The translations under genes were made by a program, and so were the position numbers. The notes beneath the pieces are model-generated. The model was given only the letters and a program-made list of their open reading frames with translations. It was not told where the DNA came from and did no database searches. A stretch of 8,850 nucleotides of DNA from Filomicrobium sp. GTDB lineage: Bacteria > Pseudomonadota > Alphaproteobacteria > Rhizobiales > Hyphomicrobiaceae. Location: the NCBI GenBank assembly GCA_021775655.1, contig JAJFHK010000404.1, positions 1 to 8,850 of the forward strand, in the 5' to 3' direction. Below, in pieces: positions 1 through 5,067 of this stretch. Positions within the stretch are counted from its first letter, which is position 1, and each line of letters opens with the position of its first letter.

Positions 1-294
1 AACTCCATCGCGTCGCGAGATATGGCTTACGCCTCCATCGCGAAATTATTTGAAACTTACGATGCGATTCTCACCCCGGCAGCCCCTGGCCCGGCACCGC
101 TTCTGAGCGAAGGCATTACTGGTTTACCGATCTTCAACGGGCTTTGGACCTATCTGGGAATGCCTGCTGTCAGTTCCCCTATGTTGGAAATCGACGGACT
201 GCCGGTTGGTGTCCAACTCGTCGGCCGGCGCAAGGACGACGGACGGCTCTTGCGCACTTCTAGGTGGCTCGAAACCCATCGCAAGACAGTCTGA
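1..294 (+). CDS. Amidase-signature family enzyme, C-terminal end (5' partial)
   Basis: The frame is open from the first base, so only the last 97 residues of a protein that normally has about 450-500 are visible. The segment has the features of an amidase-signature (GatA-like) C-terminus: a strand reading DAILTPAAPGPAP, then the segment LGMPAVSSP, then GLPVGVQLVGR followed by a helix with paired leucines. In this family that end packs around the active site, while the Ser-cisSer-Lys triad lies in the part not seen here, so neither activity nor substrate can be judged. The ATG at 22 is internal, not a start. The gene ends before a hairpin terminator at 330-356, and nothing suggests an operon with the genes that follow. 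It could be a GatA paralogue, an indoleacetamide or aryl amidase, or a hydrolase of unknown substrate. Confidence 0.85.
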   Translation, partial: NSIASRDMAYASIAKLFETYDAILTPAAPGPAPLLSEGITGLPIFNGLWTYLGMPAVSSPMLEIDGLPVGVQLVGRRKDDGRLLRTSRWLETHRKTV

Positions 295-322
295 ACCACC
301 CGAAGACGCTTGTAACAAACCG

Positions 323-364
323 AAAAAAAGCCACATAAAACAATGCTTTATGTGGCATCGTTTT
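323..364. terminator. Perfect 10-bp hairpin terminator, likely bidirectional
   Basis: GCCACATAAA (330-339) and TTTATGTGGC (347-356) pair perfectly around a 7-nt loop. On the plus strand the stem is followed after ATCG by only four T. On the minus strand it is followed at once by seven T (the A-run at 323-329), so the intrinsic-terminator shape is stronger in that direction. It lies 35 bp past the amidase stop and separates the amidase from the next gene. Confidence 0.75.
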
Positions 365-378
365 GAGTGAACGCTAGA

Positions 379-418
379 TGAAGCAATGGCTCAAGATACG
401 TTCAGCCAACATTTGCAA
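379..418 (+). promoter_or_regulatory. Conserved 40-bp upstream element, copy 1 (possible promoter, operator or leader)
   Basis: The layout is TGAAG-N2-ATGGCTCAA-N5-GTTCAGC-N5-TTTGCAA. The same blocks with identical spacing occur at 1177-1216 before the paralogous gene; 31 of 40 positions match by hand alignment. The element ends 56 nt before the ATG at 475, exactly as in copy 2, although the 56-nt stretch between has diverged to about random identity. Its ATG at 386 opens a 40-codon frame (386-508) overlapping the start of the downstream gene; the conserved blocks would read MAQxxFSxxLQ. The conserved codons match at every wobble position, which favours a DNA- or RNA-level signal over a conserved peptide. 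I cannot assign clear -35 and -10 boxes. Confidence 0.5.
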
Positions 419-474
419 AAGTCTCCTTGTCCGAAGCGCTCCCCTCCCCCGAGCGCCAGACTTGGAGAGAGCAA

Positions 475-1050
475 ATGTTTTCACGTACAGCAGTCGCAGC
501 ACTTATGATCGCAACCGTCCCGATGATGGGCATCACAACCGCGGAAGCGGCAAAGAAGAAGGGCGATGACGCGCGCATCTATCACAAGTACAACAAATCC
601 AAGCGCGGCAATAAAACGGTCGTAAAATCGACCCACACGACGAAGAGCAATCGCTACGTGGTGACAACCACCAAGAGCACTGTCAAAACCAAGAACGGCG
701 CCAAGACGAATACTGTGATCGTTCGACGCGACCGTAGCCCGAAGTTCGTCAAGAAGTTGAAGAAGCAGGCCACGAAGTATTACAACAAAACCGGCAAGTA
801 CCTGAAAGGATTCTACAACGGTAAGTCCTGGAAGTACGGAAAGAAGGCACCAAAGCGCTATTCCTTCAAGTGTGTTGCAGCTGCCAAGATGCGCAACGGT
901 AATGGCAAACGCATCTGGGGTGTCGGTGGCGAGAAGCGTGGACCAGGTGCATGTGATCGCGCCATGAACGAATGCCGCAGCGAGCTCCGCGTTCGTAAGA
1001 AGTCTGGCCGCAACCCACACGCCAAGTGCGTAGTTGTAAAACGCGGATAA
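475..1050 (+). CDS. Small exported, highly basic four-cysteine protein (paralogue 1), function unknown
   Basis: I do not recognise a named family. I chose the ATG at 475 (191 residues) over the in-frame TTG at 427 because GGAGAG sits 5-6 nt before it and the protein then begins with a Sec signal peptide: MFSR, a hydrophobic stretch, and an AEA-A cleavage site near residue 25. The mature part has about 51 Lys/Arg against 7 Asp/Glu. It starts with a Lys/Thr/Val-rich stretch of alternating TTK and VV motifs, then a Lys/Tyr-rich segment. The last 60 residues form a core with cysteines spaced C-x26-C-x6-C-x17-C and conserved GKRxWG, ACxRAM, ECRxEL and GRNPxAKCV; two disulfides in the periplasm or outside are plausible. 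The gene at 1273 is its paralogue, with 36 of 59 core residues identical. Such a cationic protein could bind acidic polysaccharide, nucleic acid or cell wall, but nothing here proves this. Confidence 0.8.
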   Translation: MFSRTAVAALMIATVPMMGITTAEAAKKKGDDARIYHKYNKSKRGNKTVVKSTHTTKSNRYVVTTTKSTVKTKNGAKTNTVIVRRDRSPKFVKKLKKQATKYYNKTGKYLKGFYNGKSWKYGKKAPKRYSFKCVAAAKMRNGNGKRIWGVGGEKRGPGACDRAMNECRSELRVRKKSGRNPHAKCVVVKRG

Positions 1051-1090
1051 TCCGGCAGTCTTTGTAAAAAAAATCATGTCGATAGTGATC

Positions 1091-1120
1091 GGGCGGCTCC
1101 CATGGAGCCGCCCATTTTGT
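1091..1120 (+). terminator. Strong intrinsic terminator after paralogue 1
   Basis: GGGCGGCTCC (1091-1100) pairs perfectly with GGAGCCGCCC (1104-1113) around a 3-nt CAT loop and is followed by ATTTTGTTCTT. It lies 40 bp past the stop at 1050. The stem resembles the weaker one after the second paralogue (GGCGGC/GCCGCC), so the duplication may have included the terminator. Confidence 0.85.
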
Positions 1121-1176
1121 TCTTCAAAGTCCCAGATCCACCGTCCTTGAAACAGCCGCACAAGATGAATGTCACC

Positions 1177-1216
1177 TGAAGAGATGGCTCAACACCGGTT
1201 CAGCAAGCGTTTGCAA
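1177..1216 (+). promoter_or_regulatory. Conserved 40-bp upstream element, copy 2
   Basis: It has the same blocks and spacing as 379-418 (TGAAG-N2-ATGGCTCAA-N5-GTTCAGC-N5-TTTGCAA) and again ends 56 nt before the start codon, here 1273. The ATG at 1184 opens a 30-codon frame ending at TGA 1274-1276. That stop overlaps the start of the downstream gene as ATGA, an arrangement typical of translational coupling. The leader peptide may be real or incidental; the block conservation itself is the firm observation. The preceding GAAG is too close to the ATG to be an ideal ribosome binding site. Confidence 0.5.
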
Positions 1217-1272
1217 CCATGTTTCCATGAAGCCTCGTCACACCGGCGACGCTACAAAGGGAGAAGCACAAA

Positions 1273-1731
1273 ATGATTGCACGACTGGCACTCGCCGCCA
1301 TACTGGTTGCCTCCGTTCCGATTATTGCCGTGACGCAGGCTGAAGCCGCTCCTCGTGACGGTAAGAGATCCGAACGCTCCTGGAAGAATTCGAGCAACTA
1401 TGACCAGGGCAAGCGCCGAAAGGCCCACAAATCTGCCAAACGCAAATCTAAATCGACAAGCCGCAAATACAGCCGTTACGAAGAAAAGCACCTTCGTCAT
1501 AACCGCAAGAAGGCCACCCGTCATGGCAAACGCCGGTGGAGTCGTCGTTCGTGCCACGCCGCAGCCAAGAAGCGCCGTGGTTACGGCAAGCGCCTTTGGG
1601 GCATTGCTGGGAAGGCCTACGGCCGCAACGCATGCACGCGCGCTATGTACGAATGCCGCCGCGAATTGCGCCATCGCAAGTCGAAAGGCCGCAATCCGTA
1701 CGCCAAGTGCGTAATTATCAGCCGCACCTAA
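1273..1731 (+). CDS. Small exported, highly basic four-cysteine protein (paralogue 2), function unknown
   Basis: This is a 152-residue protein starting at ATG 1273, with GGGAGAAG about 6 nt upstream. The signal peptide (MIARLALAAILVAS..., cleavage AEA-A near residue 25) aligns without gaps to that of the gene at 475, with 13 of 26 residues identical. The mature part carries about 46 Lys/Arg and 7 Asp/Glu. The middle is shorter than in paralogue 1, rich in Arg/Lys/Ser/His, and likely disordered. The C-terminal core keeps the C-x26-C-x6-C-x17-C spacing and the GKRxWG, ACxRAM, ECRxEL and GRNPxAKCV motifs. Core conservation beside a freely diverging middle suggests the cysteine core is the folded, functional part and the rest needs only its charge. 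It appears to be transcribed separately from its own upstream element. No named family is recognised, so any function would be a guess. Confidence 0.8.
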   Translation: MIARLALAAILVASVPIIAVTQAEAAPRDGKRSERSWKNSSNYDQGKRRKAHKSAKRKSKSTSRKYSRYEEKHLRHNRKKATRHGKRRWSRRSCHAAAKKRRGYGKRLWGIAGKAYGRNACTRAMYECRRELRHRKSKGRNPYAKCVIISRT

Positions 1732-1764
1732 ATCGGCACAAAGAAAATCTGCAAGACAAGGAGC

Positions 1765-1794
1765 GGCGGCCCTATTAGAGCCGCCACTTCTCAC
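1765..1794 (+). terminator. Possible weak terminator after paralogue 2
   Basis: GGCGGC (1765-1770) pairs with GCCGCC (1780-1785) around a 9-nt loop, followed by ACTTCTCACG with no real T-run. Position and stem resemble the terminator after paralogue 1, so this may be a degenerate copy. Confidence 0.45.
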
Positions 1795-2151
1795 GTTCAG
1801 TTCCTTGAGAAAACCTTGAAAAGCGCACAGGCCCTAAACCTGTGCCGCCACTTCAAGCAGCACGACTTGTCGGCACTGTGTGCCCGTCAGCCCGACCGCT
1901 TCAATCTTCACGGCACGATTGCGAAGGTCCTATAGGATAATCCTGAACCGATTGATGTCGAAATTGGCCATACAGACCTTGGCATAAACATTTGGGACAC
2001 CAACCATCCACTATGGGAAGCCGCAAATCTGCAGCCGTCCTCGTGTTGACCGCCGTGGACAGCCACACTGGATTAAGGTGCACCTATGACATCACCGCCG
2101 GCGCTGCCAATGGAGCCCGAACCTGAAAACTGGGGCACCGAAAATGCTAGC
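1795..2151. other. Gene-poor stretch with a hairpin and a possible decayed minus-strand coding remnant
   Basis: I find no convincing intact gene here. A perfect 7-bp stem, GCACAGG (1825-1831) with CCTGTGC (1839-1845), has a 7-nt loop but no T-run on either side. On the minus strand the frame ending at TAG 1834-1836 reads protein-like for about 59 codons back to 2010, interrupted by one TAG at 1930-1932; another TAG lies at 2011-2013. This could be the tail of a dead gene, but I recognise no family. A 34-codon plus-strand frame (2086-2190) has a weak AAGG before its ATG and runs antisense into the end of the methyltransferase gene; I regard it as chance. Confidence 0.4.
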
Positions 2152-2835
2152 TTAGCGGCACACCGCGGCAACGCTGATCTGCGTCATTAGCAGGTGATCG
2201 AACCTGCCACAGAAGACCCGGGAAATTGTCCGCTGTCGCGCCGAGAACCGCCGAACCGGCCGCACCGAAACCACCTGAAATCCAGCTCGTTCGAACATTG
2301 CAGCAAAACTGTCAGGCGTGAACCAGCGCAGATGGGTGCGGTCGAAAACACCGCGATCTTTTTGCGGAAAGCGACCCGACAAAAGTTCGCGCAGGACTTT
2401 CCAATGCGCGACATTTGGAGAACTGGCCAGCACCATGCCGCCCGGACGTACGAAACGGTGCAACCTCATCAACAGCGCTTCTGGATCGCGCAAATGCTCC
2501 AAAACCTCGGACATGATTAGTCCGTCGAATTCTGCAGGTTGAAAATCGAGAGTCATTTGCTCGACATCACCAACGAGCACCCGCGTCAACCGATCAGAAG
2601 CAATAGCCGCTGGTTCCTCCATCAATTCAACGCCGACATATCGCTCAGCACGCCCCTTCTGCAAGGCGAGGGCGCCCGTATCGCCACTTCCACAACCAAT
2701 CTCGAGAATTGAAGCGGTAGGATCAAATGGCAACTCCGCAATCATGTCATCGCGCGCGCCAGCGAAATAGCGTTGATCCTTGCTCTGGTATGCCGATGCC
2801 AGGCTTTCGGCCGAACTCAGGATATTAATCGCCAA
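2152..2835 (-). CDS. Class I SAM-dependent methyltransferase (Methyltransf_11/23 type)
   Basis: This 227-residue protein has a complete class I Rossmann methyltransferase layout. Motif I is ILEIGCGSG at residues 43-51, the acidic residue after strand 2 is E70 in GVELME, the motif II region is GDVEQ at 89-93, SEVLEHLRDP covers 109-118, and the post-motif loop is RPGGMVLASSPNV at 130-142. The later segment with DRGVFDRTHLRWFTPD and a FERAGF helix is typical of methyltransferases found in polysaccharide and glycosyltransferase loci. The start is TTG at 2835, preceded on the minus strand by GGGGTG with 5 nt spacing. A nearby upstream ATG runs straight into TGA, and a later start would remove part of the N-terminal region before motif I. 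No signal peptide is seen, so it is cytosolic. It is divergent from the exporter genes; it may methylate a sugar or lipid-linked intermediate of that polymer, but the substrate is unknown. Confidence 0.88.
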   Translation of the reverse strand: MAINILSSAESLASAYQSKDQRYFAGARDDMIAELPFDPTASILEIGCGSGDTGALALQKGRAERYVGVELMEEPAAIASDRLTRVLVGDVEQMTLDFQPAEFDGLIMSEVLEHLRDPEALLMRLHRFVRPGGMVLASSPNVAHWKVLRELLSGRFPQKDRGVFDRTHLRWFTPDSFAAMFERAGFQVVSVRPVRRFSARQRTISRVFCGRFDHLLMTQISVAAVCR

Positions 2836-3034
2836 TTGGTCACCCCATACGCAAATGAGTCAGGTTTGGAAATGTTTTAACTAAGCAGCGTGAACAGGCC
2901 CCTAACGGTTGAACTCGCCTCGTTGGAATTTTCAATAGCGAATTGGGGTTGCATTAACCGCGATTTCACCACTCCGAGCCTTATCTAAGTGCCTGCGCAA
3001 ATTGGGAAAAGCGTCAGTATCGAGTAAAAAAAAC
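2836..3034. promoter_or_regulatory. Divergent intergenic region between methyltransferase and polysaccharide export genes
   Basis: This roughly 200-bp spacer must hold promoters for both directions. The best plus-strand candidate I see is TTGAAC at 2909-2914 followed 17 nt later by TCAATA at 2932-2937, which is only a moderate match to a sigma-70-type promoter. A small inverted pair GGTT/AACC lies at 2947-2958. No clear promoter could be fixed for the methyltransferase. The exact promoter and operator positions are guesses. Confidence 0.35.
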
Positions 3035-3628
3035 ATGTATCCGCGTACCATAAAGAACTGTCTCCAGACCCTCGCCGCCGCGCTTTTAGCTGCGGTAACG
3101 GTTTCTGCTTGCTCGCAAGGCCCGGATTTGCCACCGCCAAGTTTTGCGACCAACACCGGTCCTGGTCTTGAACATGCATACCGACTGCAGATTGGCGACA
3201 AGCTGAAACTCGTTGTATTCGGTGAAGACAATCTTTCCGGTGATGTAGAAATAAACGGACGCGGCCGAATACAAATCCCACTCGTGGGTGAAATTCCCGC
3301 TAAAGGGCGCACTCTTAAGGACTTGCAGCGAGCGATCGTCGCAAAGCTTTCCGATGGCTACATCAAATCTCCGCGCATCAGCCTGGATATCACGAACTAC
3401 CGACCGATTTTCGTCCATGGCGAAGTAAAGTCCGGCGGCCAGTTCCAGTACAGCAATAATCTATCCTTCACAGACGCCATCGCGATGGCCGGCGGCTACA
3501 CTTATCGGGCCCAGCAAAGCTACGTAATCCTTTCGCGTGCGGGAAGCGCTGCTGTTCGCATCAACATGCCAGCCGTGATCCCACTCCTTCCCGGCGACAA
3601 TATCCGCGTCCCGGAACGCTTCTTTTGA
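3035..3628 (+). CDS. Short OPX polysaccharide export lipoprotein (Poly_export plus SLBB domains)
   Basis: This is a 197-residue outer-membrane polysaccharide export (OPX, Wza/GumB-like) protein. I chose ATG 3035 over the in-frame TTG at 3002 because the protein then starts with a compact lipoprotein signal, MYPRTIKN plus a hydrophobic run ending in the lipobox VSAC, with lipidated Cys26. The ribosome binding site is weak. The Poly_export domain spans about 48-122 and begins YRLQIGDKLKLVVFG. An SLBB-type domain spans about 123-175 with HGEVKSGGQF and DAIAMAGGYT. Wza has about 380 residues with several SLBB-like domains and a C-terminal helix forming the outer-membrane pore. This protein ends soon after one SLBB, so it has no membrane-spanning pore segment and probably needs a barrel partner. 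Its stop overlaps the start of the barrel gene, which supports partnership. Confidence 0.92.
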   Translation: MYPRTIKNCLQTLAAALLAAVTVSACSQGPDLPPPSFATNTGPGLEHAYRLQIGDKLKLVVFGEDNLSGDVEINGRGRIQIPLVGEIPAKGRTLKDLQRAIVAKLSDGYIKSPRISLDITNYRPIFVHGEVKSGGQFQYSNNLSFTDAIAMAGGYTYRAQQSYVILSRAGSAAVRINMPAVIPLLPGDNIRVPERFF

Positions 3629-4950
3629 TGCAACCGCTATGGCTCCTAAGGGCCGGCGCTGCGGCGCTCACTGCAATCCTGCTTCTGCCCGGCCAAGTAT
3701 ATGCCCTCGATGACTCCAACCCTGCTGGTCTCATCACCGAAACAGTGGCTAGTCGCGATAGGCTAAAGGATTATGACGGCGCGAAACAATACGGCGCCCA
3801 GCGCGTCACAGACCGCATAGGGCGGCACTACCAGCCGATTGGCATTCGGGCCGGCAACTTTATCCTACGCCCCTCGGCCGAAGCAAAAGTCATATACGAC
3901 GACAATATTTTCGCATCACCGACCAACGAAGTTGACGATATACGAACCGAAATATCACCATCCCTCGTGATAAAATCATTTCTGCCCCGCCATGTCCTGA
4001 ACTTTGCATTCGACGGCCGTCTCGTCAGCTTCGCAGAGAATAGCGACCAGGATTTCACCGATGCTCGTGCAAGTTTCGACGGCGCTCTGCACATCGACCA
4101 CGCCCACACATTCGCAATCAGCGCCATAACCGAACTGGCACACGAAAATCGAACAGAACTGAACGCTGCGCAGTTTGCTGCAGAGCCCGTGCCTATCCAT
4201 CGCTCGAAAATCAGCGCCGGACTAACCCGTGACGTTGGCCGGCTCTTTGGCACGATTTCAGCCACTGCCGAACGCTTCGACTACTACGATGTCGACGCTA
4301 TCGGCGGAGGCACGCTCGACCAGGATGGCCGCGACACCGATATCCTGTCCACTCAGCTGCGCGTTGGATACCGTTTTTCTCCAGGTTTCGAAGCGATCGG
4401 AAAACTGCGGCTACTGCGCCAGTTGAATGGCGAAGTAGGTCCGTCCAATACAGATGCAAATGGTTATGAGGCCCTTGCCGGAGTGGCATTTCAAACGAGC
4501 CCACTTCTCCGGTGGCGAATTCTCGGTGGCTACGGAATTCGCGATTACGACGAAATTTCGCGAGAAACTTCCGGCACTTCTTTATTCGAAGGGCACGTTG
4601 AATGGCTGCCAACCGAGAAAATGACCATTTACGGAAGCGTAAGCCGTGAAATAAACGATTTCTCCGGTAACGGCTTTGCCAGTTGGGTAGAAACTTCAGT
4701 AAAAGCCAGAGTTGAATATGAAATTTATAATAATCTCTTTCTAAAACTCGGCGCAAATCTTGCCCAGGCCGAATTTCAAGGGATCGATCGAAACGATGAA
4801 ATCTATTCCGGCAAGATTGGCTTGGAATATTACATGAACAAAAACTGGTTGTTCACCTTTTCATACGAACATGAACAACGTCAATCCAGCGACGATCTCT
4901 ACGACTTGACCAACAACAAGTTCATGATCGGTGCGAAATTACGGTTCTGA
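3628..4950 (+). CDS. Outer-membrane beta-barrel protein (BBP2_2-like), probable polysaccharide export porin
   Basis: This 440-residue protein starts at ATG 3628, whose A is the last base of the OPX stop (TGATG); the adjacent TTG at 3625 is a less likely start. A Sec signal peptide runs to about residue 26, with cleavage after VYA. After a 45-residue periplasmic segment comes GIRAGNFILRPSAEA and YDDNIF (90-95), the usual opening of BBP2_2 (putative beta-barrel porin 2) proteins in exopolysaccharide loci. The rest is alternating amphipathic strands with aromatic girdles and polar turns, ending in GAKLRF, a C-terminal phenylalanine as expected of BAM-assembled barrels. There are no cysteines. 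Given the short OPX partner next door, its likely job is the outer-membrane pore of a composite OPX/barrel translocon, as described for Myxococcus xanthus. That role is inferred from context and fold, not from a catalytic motif. Confidence 0.85.
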   Translation: MQPLWLLRAGAAALTAILLLPGQVYALDDSNPAGLITETVASRDRLKDYDGAKQYGAQRVTDRIGRHYQPIGIRAGNFILRPSAEAKVIYDDNIFASPTNEVDDIRTEISPSLVIKSFLPRHVLNFAFDGRLVSFAENSDQDFTDARASFDGALHIDHAHTFAISAITELAHENRTELNAAQFAAEPVPIHRSKISAGLTRDVGRLFGTISATAERFDYYDVDAIGGGTLDQDGRDTDILSTQLRVGYRFSPGFEAIGKLRLLRQLNGEVGPSNTDANGYEALAGVAFQTSPLLRWRILGGYGIRDYDEISRETSGTSLFEGHVEWLPTEKMTIYGSVSREINDFSGNGFASWVETSVKARVEYEIYNNLFLKLGANLAQAEFQGIDRNDEIYSGKIGLEYYMNKNWLFTFSYEHEQRQSSDDLYDLTNNKFMIGAKLRF

Positions 4951-5067
4951 TAGCCAAAGCCACACAGCAAGGGCGAACGCTAGTGAAGCCACCGCGACGC
5001 CCATCGGCGCACAGTTGGGCACTCGAAAACGAGCAGCGCATACCTGAGTGATAGCGAATTACATCCA

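Noticed and set aside
386..418. Sigma-54-type promoter suggested by TGGCTC and TTTGCA within the conserved upstream element
   Set aside because: The GG and GC elements are about 26 nt apart instead of the short fixed spacing sigma-54 requires.
481..1161. Long 226-codon minus-strand open frame antisense to the first cationic protein gene
   Set aside because: It is a shadow of a Lys-rich coding sequence, as AAG/AAA codons cannot give stops in that antisense phase. There is no family resemblance and no ribosome binding site, and a similar shadow lies opposite the second paralogue (1252-1794).
1825..1845. Perfect 7-bp hairpin as an intrinsic terminator
   Set aside because: There is no T-run on either side and no gene ends directly before it, so it is only mentioned as a structure in the gene-poor stretch.
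2086..2190. 34-codon plus-strand frame with a weak AAGG before its ATG
   Set aside because: It runs antisense into the 3' end of the methyltransferase gene, has no recognisable features, and its length is within chance expectation.
369..4989. Near-identical 15-16 nt strings at 369-384 and 4975-4989 (GAACGCTAG then TGAAGC, one base inserted)
   Set aside because: A single match of this length with one indel is roughly what chance gives in a window of this size, and the two sites share no other context.
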